From an uncultured Desulfomonile sp. (GTDB lineage: Bacteria; Desulfobacterota; Desulfomonilia; Desulfomonilales; Desulfomonilaceae): a stretch of 64,000 bases of DNA. The translations under genes were made by a program, and so were the position numbers. Each line of letters opens with the position of its first letter. Position 1 is the first letter of the stretch. Positions 47,427-56,150 of the stretch are shown here, piece after piece. The stretch covers positions 37,790 through 101,789 of the forward strand of contig CAJBEZ010000003.1 of assembly GCA_903952205.1 (NCBI GenBank), read 5' to 3'. A model generated the notes under the pieces. The model made no database searches and was not told the DNA's origin. It saw nothing but the letters and a program-made list of their open reading frames with translations.

Positions 47427-49163
47427 GTGCCGATTTACAAGAGACTGCTGAAATACCTCCGTCCATACATCGGCAAGTTGGTCGTTGCCGGCGCTTGCAT
47501 GTTCGGAGTAGCTATCCTTACCGCCTCATTGGCTTATCTTGTAAAACCTGCGCTGGATGACATCTTCTTCGAGAAAAACCTCAATATGTTAATGCTGATT
47601 CCAGTGGTTGTGGCTAGTGTATATATAGTTAAGGGTTTTTGTGATTTTGGCCAATATTATCTGATGGCTTTCGTCGGTCAGAGTATAATTCGTGACCTTC
47701 GCAAGGACATGTTCTGTAAGCTTGAAGACATGTCGGTTGGCTTTTTTGTCAAACATTCGACCGGCGAGCTTCTTTCAAGGATGAATAACGACGTCTCAAT
47801 GGTTCAGGGGGCTCTTACCAGCGCCATTACCGGGGTCGTTCGCGATACCCTGACTGTGATCAGTCTCATAGTGGTTGTTTTTATCCGGGATTCAACACTG
47901 GCCCTTATAGCAATGGTCGTATTCCCTCTTGCCATATATCCTCTTCTCAACTTTGGTCGTCGACTTAAACGGTATTCCAGAAGAATGCTGGTTTCCCTGG
48001 AGGATATTACCGAGAGGCTCAACGAGACGATAACCGGGATCAGGATTGTGAAGGCTTTCGCTATGGAAGACTACGAACGCAAGCGTTTCTCCGAAGTGAA
48101 CGAGAATCTATTTAACGCCTTCATGAGAAGATTCAAAGTTAGGGCCATGTCAAACCCCGTCATGGAAACGATCGGCGGTTTTGGAGTATGCGCCATAGTG
48201 ACCTACGGAGGGTTTCAGGTTATCAACGGAGAGTCTACTCAGGGGACCTTCTTCTCTTTTATGGCAGCTTTGGTAATGCTTTATGAGCCAATAAAAAGAA
48301 TCAGTGATGTTAATAACACGGTTCAGGAAGGACTGAGCGCAGGCGAAAGGATCTTTGCCCTTATGGATACTGAACCTGATGTTAAGGATGCGCCGGGCGC
48401 CCTCCCTCTGGGCGAGATATCGGGGAAAGTGGAACTAAGAAATATAACGTTCGGGTATGATTCAAATCCGGTGATTCATGACATCAGTCTGGTCGTCAAT
48501 CCGGGAGAAGCTATTGCCGTTGTTGGAGAGAGTGGCGTAGGGAAAAGCACATTATTGGACCTGGTTCCTAGGTTTTACGATCCGAGCGGCGGGTCCATAG
48601 AAATAGACGGAATTGACGTTCGCTCCATCACCCAGAGATCCTTGCGCGAGAAAATCGGCATAGTGACTCAGCAGACAATTCTTTTTGATGATACTGTCCG
48701 GAACAACATAGCCTATGGACGGCCGGATCTCCCTCTTGAACTAGTGATCAGCGCTGCTAAAGCGGCTCATGCCCACGACTTCATAATTGCCCAACCAGAC
48801 GGATATGATAGTCTGATCGGGGAGAACGGAATAAAACTGTCCGGTGGTGAACGGCAGAGGCTGGCCATTGCCAGGGCGCTGCTAAAAAATCCTCCAATTC
48901 TCATTCTGGACGAAGCCACATCTAATCTTGACTCGGATTCGGAGAAAACGGTTCAAGACGCTTTGGAAGCCCTGATGAAAGGGAGGGCCACACTGATAGT
49001 CGCCCATCGCTTGTCCACAATTCAAAATGTCGATAGAGTTTACGTAATGGCTCATGGCAGAATTGTGGAACAGGGATCTCATGCTGAACTGCTTGAATTG
49101 AATGGTGAGTTTGCGAGGCTTTACAACCTCCAGTTTTCAAAAGAACCAGGGAACGTAAAATAG
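47427..49163 (+). CDS. msbA: lipid A flippase MsbA
   Basis: 578 residues, an ABC half-transporter with six membrane helices in the first ~320 residues and a C-terminal nucleotide-binding domain: GESGVGKSTLLD (Walker A), LSGGERQRLAIARAL (signature), ILILDEATSNLD (Walker B). Position between lipid A genes supports lipid A-core export rather than drug efflux. Start GTG 47427. A ~120-base gap precedes it. Confidence 0.92.
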   Translation: MPIYKRLLKYLRPYIGKLVVAGACMFGVAILTASLAYLVKPALDDIFFEKNLNMLMLIPVVVASVYIVKGFCDFGQYYLMAFVGQSIIRDLRKDMFCKLEDMSVGFFVKHSTGELLSRMNNDVSMVQGALTSAITGVVRDTLTVISLIVVVFIRDSTLALIAMVVFPLAIYPLLNFGRRLKRYSRRMLVSLEDITERLNETITGIRIVKAFAMEDYERKRFSEVNENLFNAFMRRFKVRAMSNPVMETIGGFGVCAIVTYGGFQVINGESTQGTFFSFMAALVMLYEPIKRISDVNNTVQEGLSAGERIFALMDTEPDVKDAPGALPLGEISGKVELRNITFGYDSNPVIHDISLVVNPGEAIAVVGESGVGKSTLLDLVPRFYDPSGGSIEIDGIDVRSITQRSLREKIGIVTQQTILFDDTVRNNIAYGRPDLPLELVISAAKAAHAHDFIIAQPDGYDSLIGENGIKLSGGERQRLAIARALLKNPPILILDEATSNLDSDSEKTVQDALEALMKGRATLIVAHRLSTIQNVDRVYVMAHGRIVEQGSHAELLELNGEFARLYNLQFSKEPGNVK

Positions 49164-49164
49164 G

Positions 49165-50229
49165 ATGGCGGGAGTGGCCTCAAAGGCCGACTCATTCCTT
49201 TGCGCTTTGGCCTCTCCTTTTCTGCTGGCCCCTGCGATTGGATATTTTCTGGTTCAATCCACTTGGCGCAAGGTTCACGAAATTGGTCTGGCCGAGAGCC
49301 ATAAAGGTTCCATTCCTGTCATATCCGTAGGAAACATAGCAATAGGAGGAACCGGTAAGACCCCGTTCGTAATATATTTGGTTGAGCAGTTGTTGAATAA
49401 GGGACTCAATCCCTGCGTGATAAGTCGTGGCTATAAGGGTATGTATACAGAGGATATGGTAGTTCTGGAGGACGGGATATCACAAGCTCCTAAATTGAAC
49501 GCCATTTATGTCGGGGATGAGCCTTATCTCATGGCGAGTGCTCTTGCCGGGAAATCTCCCGTTATAGTTGGAAAGGATCGACTTAGATGCGTAGAGTTTG
49601 CCTCAGCAAACCTTATGTGCGATATTGCGGTCCTGGATGACGGTTTTCAGCATTTGCGACTGAAGCGTGATGTTGATATTGTGCTGCTTTCCGGCCACGA
49701 AGATTACATGTTTCCATTGGGGGTCCTGCGGGAGCCTATATCAGCCCTGAACAAGGCCGATTTTGTGATTCTGAATGAGAATGAAGAGCTTTGCTCAGGG
49801 AAGATCCGTGATTTGCTGTCTTCTTCGAAACCATACAAGTTTAGGAGTGTTCCTGCTTGCCTTTCGGGTGATGAAAACAGGAAAGTAAGGGCCCCAGATT
49901 ACCTTAAGGATCACGAGACTCTACTCGTTTCTGCAATAGCCAATCCTCAAAGATTCAGAAGAATGGCTGAAAATCTGGAATGGAAAATAACGAACCATCT
50001 GGTGTACAGGGATCACTACGTATATAGTTCCGCAGACCTTACTCGTGTGGTTAGAGAATCCAAAGGATCTTATATTGTCTTCACCGAGAAGGATTGGGTA
50101 AAACTCCCTCGTGAATTCCAGCAGAGAGATGAAGTCTATTTTCTCAAAATAAGGATTGAATTTAGGGAGTCAGAGCTATTCATGAATCAACTTTTGGAAC
50201 TGTTGAACATAAATGGATCTCAGTCTTAA
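49165..50229 (+). CDS. lpxK: tetraacyldisaccharide 4'-kinase
   Basis: 354 residues. VGNIAIGGTGKTPFVIYL is the Walker A-like signature of LpxK, followed by ISRGYKG, VGDEPYLMA and DDGFQH. It phosphorylates the lipid A disaccharide. One base after msbA; overlaps the glycosyltransferase by 17 bases. waaA (Kdo transferase), often between msbA and lpxK, is absent. Confidence 0.95.
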   Translation: MAGVASKADSFLCALASPFLLAPAIGYFLVQSTWRKVHEIGLAESHKGSIPVISVGNIAIGGTGKTPFVIYLVEQLLNKGLNPCVISRGYKGMYTEDMVVLEDGISQAPKLNAIYVGDEPYLMASALAGKSPVIVGKDRLRCVEFASANLMCDIAVLDDGFQHLRLKRDVDIVLLSGHEDYMFPLGVLREPISALNKADFVILNENEELCSGKIRDLLSSSKPYKFRSVPACLSGDENRKVRAPDYLKDHETLLVSAIANPQRFRRMAENLEWKITNHLVYRDHYVYSSADLTRVVRESKGSYIVFTEKDWVKLPREFQQRDEVYFLKIRIEFRESELFMNQLLELLNINGSQS

Positions 50230-51298
50230 AAGGATATTGGTAATAAAACAGAGCTCTTTGGGAGATGTCATACACTCTCTTCCTCTAATACATGCCATAA
50301 AAAGACACTATCCATCAAGTTACGTGGGTTGGGTCATTCAGAAGAATCTGACAAGTTTGCTGCAATCAGACCCGAACATTGATGAAATAATAACTATAGA
50401 CATTCCATCGACCTCCGAGCCTAACGCTACTAGGGGGGCCTATTTCGGGGCCTTGTTTGCGACTTTTAGAACATTGAAGAATTTGAGGAAGAAGTTTGTC
50501 CACAACCCATACGATGTGGTTCTTGATCTGCACGCCTCTTTCCGAAGCGGGCTAGTAGGTTTTATGAATCCGAAGTCTTATCGAGTTGGATTTGCTGACG
50601 CCAAAGAATTGAACACTTTTTTTCAGACAAAACTGGTGCATGCGTCTGCTGACAAATCACACGCCGTGGACAAAATATTAAATTTCGCCCCTCTATTCGA
50701 TGTGAAAGTTGAAAAGTCTGATTTCACGCTGTTTATCGGGAGTGAAGCCCTAAACGAAGCCCGAAAATTCATGAATCAAAACTCAGTAAGTCCAGGTGAT
50801 CGAATTGTCTACGCTAATCCGGCTTCAAGGTGGGCCACAAAATTCTGGAATACGCGCGCCTGGGTTGAGTTATCCGACAGACTGATGTCTCAATTAGGTG
50901 TTCAAGTCATATTTGGGGGAGGAAAATCAGACCGACCATACATAGATGAAATTGTGGCATCGATGAACAAGAAGCCGATGATAGCAGCTGGTTGTTTAAG
51001 TCCAATTGGCTCGGCCGCCTTGATCGAGGCTTCAGATCTTTACGTTGGAGTTGATTCAGGTCCCATGCACATAGCCTCGTTTGTTGGAACCCCAGTTGTA
51101 GCTCTTTTTGGCCCAACAGACCCTGCCAAAGTAGGTCCATACGGCCGTAAAAATATAGTTATAAAAATTGATGAACTGACCTGTCTGGGTTGTAGGAAAT
51201 CAGACTGTTCCAATAGGATATGCATGGAGGGCATTTCGGCCGGCAGAGTTTTTGATGAGATATCAAGGATCAAAAAATGGATACCAAGGGGCGCTTAG
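50213..51298 (+). CDS. heptosyltransferase family protein (GT9)
   Basis: 361 residues of the glycosyltransferase family 9, WaaC/WaaF type: ILVIKQSSLGDVIHSLPL at the start, NPASRWATKFW, GVDSGPMHIASFVGTPVVALFGPTDP near residue 280. A Cys-rich C-terminal patch (CLGCRKSDC) is as in many heptosyltransferases. It would add heptose to the LPS inner core; which position cannot be told. Last gene of the envelope operon. Confidence 0.88.
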   Translation: MDLSLKRILVIKQSSLGDVIHSLPLIHAIKRHYPSSYVGWVIQKNLTSLLQSDPNIDEIITIDIPSTSEPNATRGAYFGALFATFRTLKNLRKKFVHNPYDVVLDLHASFRSGLVGFMNPKSYRVGFADAKELNTFFQTKLVHASADKSHAVDKILNFAPLFDVKVEKSDFTLFIGSEALNEARKFMNQNSVSPGDRIVYANPASRWATKFWNTRAWVELSDRLMSQLGVQVIFGGGKSDRPYIDEIVASMNKKPMIAAGCLSPIGSAALIEASDLYVGVDSGPMHIASFVGTPVVALFGPTDPAKVGPYGRKNIVIKIDELTCLGCRKSDCSNRICMEGISAGRVFDEISRIKKWIPRGA

Positions 51299-51467
51299 AA
51301 TACTGGACCTTCATCAGTCTCCATTCATGAAAAATACACCGCAGTAATTTTCGCTTTTCATTAATCCAATTCTTGACGGGGAGTCATTATTTGTGGTTTA
51401 TTCAAGTTTTATATTTAAGATCGAGCGGCCGAATCAATTACGGTAGCTCGCTTCCGAAGGGGCGCCT

Positions 51468-53552
51468 ATGAAGCAGTTCAAAAGTGAAGACATTCGAAAT
51501 CTGGCAGTTGTCTCCCATGCGGGTTCGGGAAAGACGACACTTTGTGAAGCCATGCTTGTTGACTCAGGGGCGGTTGATCGCCTGGGAAAGGTTACAGATG
51601 GATCTTCCAATTTTGACTTTGAGCCCGAGGAAATTAAGCGCGGAATTTCAATTGGTTCGGCTCTCTTTTCGGTAGAATGGAAGAAAAAGAAAATAAACAT
51701 AATTGACACTCCCGGCGATCCCAATTTTGGAGCGGAAGTAACGTTTGCTCTCAAAGCAGTGGATATCGCCGCTCTGTGTGTAGACGCCGTCGATTCAATA
51801 AAGCCTCTAACGGAAAAGGTCTGGTCGGCCATTGAAAACGCAGAGCTACCTAGACTGCTGTTAGTTACCAAGATGGACCGCGAACGGGCTAATTTCGACA
51901 AAGTCTTAAACGATGTAAAGGAAACCCTGAAAGTTAAGCCCGTGCCGTTGCAGATACCCGTAGGCAAGGAAGCCAACTTTAAGGGGGTCGTTGACCTTCT
52001 GTCCATGAAGGCAATTCTATTTGACGGTGATGTGAAGACCCCCACCAGAGTTGACATACCGGCTGATTTAAAGGAGGAGGCTGATTCTCGTAGGAATGTC
52101 CTCATAGAAGATTTGGCTGAAGTTGATGATGGCTTGATGGAGAGGTATCTTGAAGGTGAGGAACTCAGCGCCGATGACCTCTCTAAAGCATTGAGCGAGG
52201 GTATACGAAATCGGGTTTTTATGCCGGTCCTGGTTTGTTCCGGTCTTACCAACAAAGGCATCCAGCCAATCCTTGATCTGATCGTTGACGCATGTCCCTC
52301 GCCGGCTGACATGAAACCCATAAGTGGTTTAACACCGGCAGGAGACGAAGTTTCCAGAAAGCTTTCCGCTGACGAACCATTTTGCGCCCGCGTGTTCAAG
52401 ACCCTTGCGGATCCTTATGCAGGGAGACTCAGTCTATTCAGGATTTTCTCGGGCAGGCTTGCCCCGGATTCGAATTTCTTTAACTCTTGTAGCCATTCCA
52501 AGGAAAGATTTGGCCAGCTTTTCATAATGAGGGGAAAATCCCAAAAATCGATTGATGGAGCTCAGGCAGGGGACATCGTTGCTGTGGCTAAACTCAAGGA
52601 AACCCTTACTGGAGACACTCTATGCGACGAGAAGGCCCAGATAATTCTTCCGAAACCAACACTTCCCCAAGCGGTCATTTCATTTGCTATTGAACCCAAA
52701 GCCAAAGGCGACGAGGAGAAGATAACCCAGAGTTTAGCCCGTTTGGCCGAGGAAGATCCCACTCTTACCGTGAACAGAGACGCCCGGACCAATGAATTCC
52801 TCATTTCAGGTATGGGGCAGGTTCACATCGAAGTAATGGTTGAGAAACTGAAAAGGAAATTTGGGGTTGATGTAAACCTGAAGACCCCGAAAGTCCCCTA
52901 CAAGGAAACAATCAAGGGGAAAGCAAAGGTCGAAGGAAAGCTCAAGAAACAAACCGGCGGACGAGGCCAATTCGCCGTGGCATGGTTGGAACTGGAGCCT
53001 ATGCCTAGAGGAGAGGGCTTCGAGTTCGTGGACAAAATTGTTGGAGGCGTTATCCCAAGGCAATATATTCCCGCCGTCGAAAAGGGCGTTATAGAAGCTA
53101 TGGCTGCCGGCGCACTGGCCGGTCACCCTGTTATCGATGTTCGAGTCAAAGTGTTTGACGGCAAGTATCATGACGTTGATTCTTCTGAACAGGCATTCAA
53201 GATAGCCGCATCAAAGGGTTTCAAGAAGGGTGTGCTTCAGGCCAATCCTATTTTGTTGGAACCGATTATGAATATGGAAATAGTCGTGCCCGAAGATTGC
53301 ATGGGTGACGTTATGGGAGATTTGAATTCGCGTCGAGGAAGAATTAGTGGAATGGACGCCAAAGGTGGAAGTCAGGCGGTCAAAGCGCTGGTCCCAATGG
53401 CTGAAGTCCTGAAATACGCATCGGACCTGACTTCTATGACCTCGGGTAGGGGCATCTTCTCTATGGAATTCTCCCATTACGAAGAGGTGCCTGCAAGTAT
53501 AGCGGAGAAAATTATTGAAGCGTCTGAAAAGACAGCGGAGGAAGAAGATTAG
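51468..53552 (+). CDS. elongation factor G-like GTPase
   Basis: 694 residues, with the five EF-G domains. The P-loop reads SHAGSGKTTL (canonical EF-G has AHIDAGKTT), G3 is DTPGDPNF and G4 TKMD, as in the EF-G-like paralogues (Thermus EF-G-2 type), so this is probably not the main translocase, which is normally in the str operon. A ribosome-associated role is inferred. A weak promoter-like TTGACG is at 51373. Overlaps the MOSC gene by one base. Confidence 0.9.
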   Translation: MKQFKSEDIRNLAVVSHAGSGKTTLCEAMLVDSGAVDRLGKVTDGSSNFDFEPEEIKRGISIGSALFSVEWKKKKINIIDTPGDPNFGAEVTFALKAVDIAALCVDAVDSIKPLTEKVWSAIENAELPRLLLVTKMDRERANFDKVLNDVKETLKVKPVPLQIPVGKEANFKGVVDLLSMKAILFDGDVKTPTRVDIPADLKEEADSRRNVLIEDLAEVDDGLMERYLEGEELSADDLSKALSEGIRNRVFMPVLVCSGLTNKGIQPILDLIVDACPSPADMKPISGLTPAGDEVSRKLSADEPFCARVFKTLADPYAGRLSLFRIFSGRLAPDSNFFNSCSHSKERFGQLFIMRGKSQKSIDGAQAGDIVAVAKLKETLTGDTLCDEKAQIILPKPTLPQAVISFAIEPKAKGDEEKITQSLARLAEEDPTLTVNRDARTNEFLISGMGQVHIEVMVEKLKRKFGVDVNLKTPKVPYKETIKGKAKVEGKLKKQTGGRGQFAVAWLELEPMPRGEGFEFVDKIVGGVIPRQYIPAVEKGVIEAMAAGALAGHPVIDVRVKVFDGKYHDVDSSEQAFKIAASKGFKKGVLQANPILLEPIMNMEIVVPEDCMGDVMGDLNSRRGRISGMDAKGGSQAVKALVPMAEVLKYASDLTSMTSGRGIFSMEFSHYEEVPASIAEKIIEASEKTAEEED

Positions 53553-54031
53553 TGGTGTCGGAGAAGTCCGAACCCGGCAAAGGTCTCTCAAGGAGCAAAG
53601 GTCTAATAATAGCTGTTTGCTCGAGTGAGAAAAAGGGAACGCCGAAGAAAAATGTCGGAGCGGGAGAGTTAGACGTCGGGTTTGGATTAAGAGGTGACGC
53701 TCACGGCGGGGACTGGCATAGACAGGTCTCATTGCTTTCTATGGAGCAGATTCAAACGATGAAAAACAAGGGTTACGATGTCCAGCCGGGTAGCTTCGCC
53801 GAAAATATCTGCACGGAAGGGCTTGATCTAAACTTGATTCGAGTGGGCGCACGCTTGAGGGCAGGGCAGAACGCTGTCCTTGAGGTTAGTCAGATTGGTA
53901 AGGAGTGCCATACCAGGTGCGCCATCTTTAACCGTATAGGCGAATGCATCATGCCTACACAGGGAGTTTTTGCGGTAGTAATCGAAGGGGGGCCCATAAA
54001 GTCAGGAGACTCCATAGAATTGATCCTCTAA
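53552..54031 (+). CDS. MOSC-domain protein
   Basis: 159 residues with a MOSC domain: GLRGDAHGGDWHRQVSLLS, PGSFAENICTEGLDL, and GKECHTRCAIF, where the Cys is the putative sulfur or metal carrier. MOSC proteins deliver sulfur to molybdenum-cofactor enzymes or detoxify N-hydroxylated compounds. Stand-alone form; target unknown. Starts at GTG 53552 or 53555, overlapping the EF-G-like stop. Confidence 0.88.
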   Translation: MVSEKSEPGKGLSRSKGLIIAVCSSEKKGTPKKNVGAGELDVGFGLRGDAHGGDWHRQVSLLSMEQIQTMKNKGYDVQPGSFAENICTEGLDLNLIRVGARLRAGQNAVLEVSQIGKECHTRCAIFNRIGECIMPTQGVFAVVIEGGPIKSGDSIELIL

Positions 54032-54299
54032 ATTAGAGAAAGCGACTTGCGGCTGGATGTTTAGCTTAACCATTCCAGAAGCCCTGCGTTTTTTTTTCGC
54101 AGACTGTAATATTTTCTCGACTTGAAGTTTATCAAAGAATCCCGTGATGTTCCTGGAATACTTCTAGAGTTTGAGCCAAGTTATATTAATATATAAGAAA
54201 TATTTGCTCAGCTAATAAATATCTTAGTAATTATATGCCTTTGATATGACTAGGTTAATTAGCTTACCAGCTTATGTGATGTTCTGGTCCGGGCCTTGC
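54032..54299. other. AT-rich intergenic region before tRNA-Gly
   Basis: Nearly 270 bases, AT-rich. It contains CTGCG, nine T, CGCAG at 54084-54102, a 5-bp hairpin whose loop is the T-run; this could end the EF-G-like/MOSC transcript but is not a normal terminator. The rest holds nothing I recognise. Confidence 0.4.
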
Positions 54300-54539
54300 A
54301 TGGATTACGCTCAAATCAGAGCGAGGACCATAACAGTGAATATACAATTGGATATATTGGATAGTGTGGAAGTTGAATCTATGCTGCTCGATGAAATGGA
54401 CCAGAGCGGAAGAATCATGGTAAGAAGTCTGGACAAAATTCACGCGAGGACAGGTTTGTCTTATGAAACACTCTCATCAATGGCCAATATCCTCCAAAAT
54501 GCTCACAGGAACACGACGATCACGAACTTGAGAGTCTAG
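54300..54539 (+). CDS. possible small protein
   Basis: An open frame of about 79 codons from ATG 54300 (97 from 54246) that ends just before the tRNA promoter. The sequence is mostly acidic-helical with DQSGRIMVRSLDKIHARTGLS, which could be a small helix-turn-helix, but no clear ribosome site precedes either start. Not recognised; may be a chance frame. Confidence 0.3.
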   Translation: MDYAQIRARTITVNIQLDILDSVEVESMLLDEMDQSGRIMVRSLDKIHARTGLSYETLSSMANILQNAHRNTTITNLRV

Positions 54540-54584
54540 AGCGAAGGGACCGGCAATCATTGACTTTACGATTTGAAATTTCTG

Positions 54585-54614
54585 TTGACATCACAAATGA
54601 AAAATTGGTATTAT
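54585..54614 (+). promoter_or_regulatory. promoter of tRNA-Gly
   Basis: TTGACA (54585-54590), 18 bases, TATTAT (54609-54614), ten bases before the tRNA. A good housekeeping promoter placed as expected for a monocistronic tRNA gene. Confidence 0.75.
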
Positions 54615-54624
54615 TAATGTTCAT

Positions 54625-54699
<75 letters not shown>

Positions 54700-54808
54700 C
54701 TAACCTATTGATATTATTAAGAGTAGGGGCCCAAAAAGCTGTATGCATTTTGTATGCAAATTGGGCCTCGAATCGTCTTGAGGTTTTTTTGCTAAGTTAA
54801 TTTTAAAA

Positions 54809-54820
54809 AGTACGCGTACT
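54809..54820. repeat. 12-base palindrome near the left end
   Basis: AGTACGCGTACT, perfectly self-complementary, between the tRNA and the integrase gene. Eleven of its bases recur at 63203-63213 in the control region of the element. Confidence 0.4.
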
Positions 54821-54892
54821 AAAATTTTCCGTCAGATAAAAAATAGAAAAAATTACATAAGGGGTTTTTTTATTATTCTATATATATAGGAA

Positions 54893-54968
54893 ACTACTGT
54901 TTTACTGTGTTTACCGTATTTAATAATAATAACGAATAGTTGCGCGTGACGGTAAAATAAGTTACCGT
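54893..54968. repeat. iterated TTTACYGT octamers
   Basis: TTTACTGT at 54901-54908, TTTACCGT at 54910-54917, an inverted ACGGTAAA at 54949-54956 and GTTACCGT at 54961-54968; a degenerate ACTACTGT unit precedes at 54893-54900. The first three lie on a 9-base period. They sit between the tRNA and the 3' end of the integrase gene, where arm-type integrase or excisionase sites are expected. A further TTTACTGT copy (minus strand, 62411-62418) lies upstream of the excisionase-like gene. Confidence 0.5.
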
Positions 54969-54972
54969 TTTA

Positions 54973-56076
54973 CTATTTAATTTGTTTAAGGCTGAGAATC
55001 GGGGTGGGTTTATTTTTCCTGGAAAGTTCTTTGGAAGGTTTGGACTCAAGGTGACTATAGCGTTCTGTCATTTTAGATGTTGAATGTCCGAGAAGATTGC
55101 CTATCTTATATAAACTCAGACCTCGGTTTACCAACTGGCTTGCGAGGCTGTGTCTCGTCCCTTCATATAGTGTTAAGTCTTTCACTCCGGCGGCATCACA
55201 TGCCTTGCGCCACTGTTTCGTTAACCATGTAGTTGATAGCGGGTTGCCATTCTTGTTGAATACAAAGGCTTCCGGGTCGATTACCCTGGGCCGGGTCAGA
55301 TACATTTCTTTCCAGTCTGTGTCTAGGTCGATAGTCCTTCGTCGTTTAGATTTTGTGGTTTCCCTCAACTTTGTTCCAGAAAAGCTGCGTCGTATAGTCA
55401 CTTTGTCGATTTTTAGGTCTATGTCTTTATGTTTCAGGGCCCGCAGTTCCCCAGGGCGACATCCATGCGTCATTAAAAAGAATATTGCATATAGATCATC
55501 ATGTTCCAGATATTCCAATATGTGATCTTGAACGTCTTCGTGGGCCCACTCCGAATCCGGTTCCGGTATTCGCCCTTGCTTTGGAAAATTCGGCATGGCC
55601 GGGATAACCTCTTCAAATAAAGCGTCTATGAAAATTTTATGTAGTGCCGCCCTGATATTATAGACAGTTTTGGCGTGATAATTTAGCGACAAATAAAACG
55701 CTTTCAGTTCCCGCCCTTTAATATCTAACATGTTTGTATCTTGAAAATGCGGGATAAATATTTTATGAACGAATCGCCGGAGATCCTTTAAGTAGGTGGG
55801 GCTCAATTCGTCTCGGGCTTCTCGCTTCTCACAACCAGCTAACCATTCCAGGGCATAGACTGAAAATGACAGTAGGCTCTTTTTGCTCTTGGCGTAGAAG
55901 TTCGGGTCGAATGTACCGTTTTCTATTTCAGCCGCTATTTTGATTAGTGTGGATTGTGCGTGATCTTTGGAATGGAAGGTCAGGTGATTCTTGTCGCAGT
56001 GAATTTGTATTCCACCAGAGAGACGGATATACCAGCGGTTTCCACGCTCTTTATATATTTTCCCGATGTTCGGCAT
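54973..56076 (-). CDS. tyrosine site-specific integrase
   Basis: About 367 residues from ATG 56076, which follows a GGAGGAGG-rich stretch; the frame stays open to a TTG at 56154 that overlaps the primase stop, so 393 residues are possible. An N-terminal arm-binding-like region (ERGNRWYIRLSGG) and a SAM-like core-binding domain precede the catalytic domain: Arg in THGCRPGELRAL, R-H in GTRHSLASQ, and HSTSKMTERY with the His and the nucleophile Tyr. The usual first His of the HxLRH box is replaced. It would integrate the element into tRNA-Gly. Confidence 0.9.
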   Translation of the reverse strand: MPNIGKIYKERGNRWYIRLSGGIQIHCDKNHLTFHSKDHAQSTLIKIAAEIENGTFDPNFYAKSKKSLLSFSVYALEWLAGCEKREARDELSPTYLKDLRRFVHKIFIPHFQDTNMLDIKGRELKAFYLSLNYHAKTVYNIRAALHKIFIDALFEEVIPAMPNFPKQGRIPEPDSEWAHEDVQDHILEYLEHDDLYAIFFLMTHGCRPGELRALKHKDIDLKIDKVTIRRSFSGTKLRETTKSKRRRTIDLDTDWKEMYLTRPRVIDPEAFVFNKNGNPLSTTWLTKQWRKACDAAGVKDLTLYEGTRHSLASQLVNRGLSLYKIGNLLGHSTSKMTERYSHLESKPSKELSRKNKPTPILSLKQIK

Positions 56077-56150
56077 AAGCCAGCGCCCCTCCTCCTGGGG
56101 CTGCATATTGGCTCGCGCTTCTTTCGGTGTCAACTGTTTTCCCTGCCGAG

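Noticed and set aside
53211..53732. 173-codon antisense frame across the end of the EF-G-like gene
   Set aside because: Shadow of two confident genes on the other strand.
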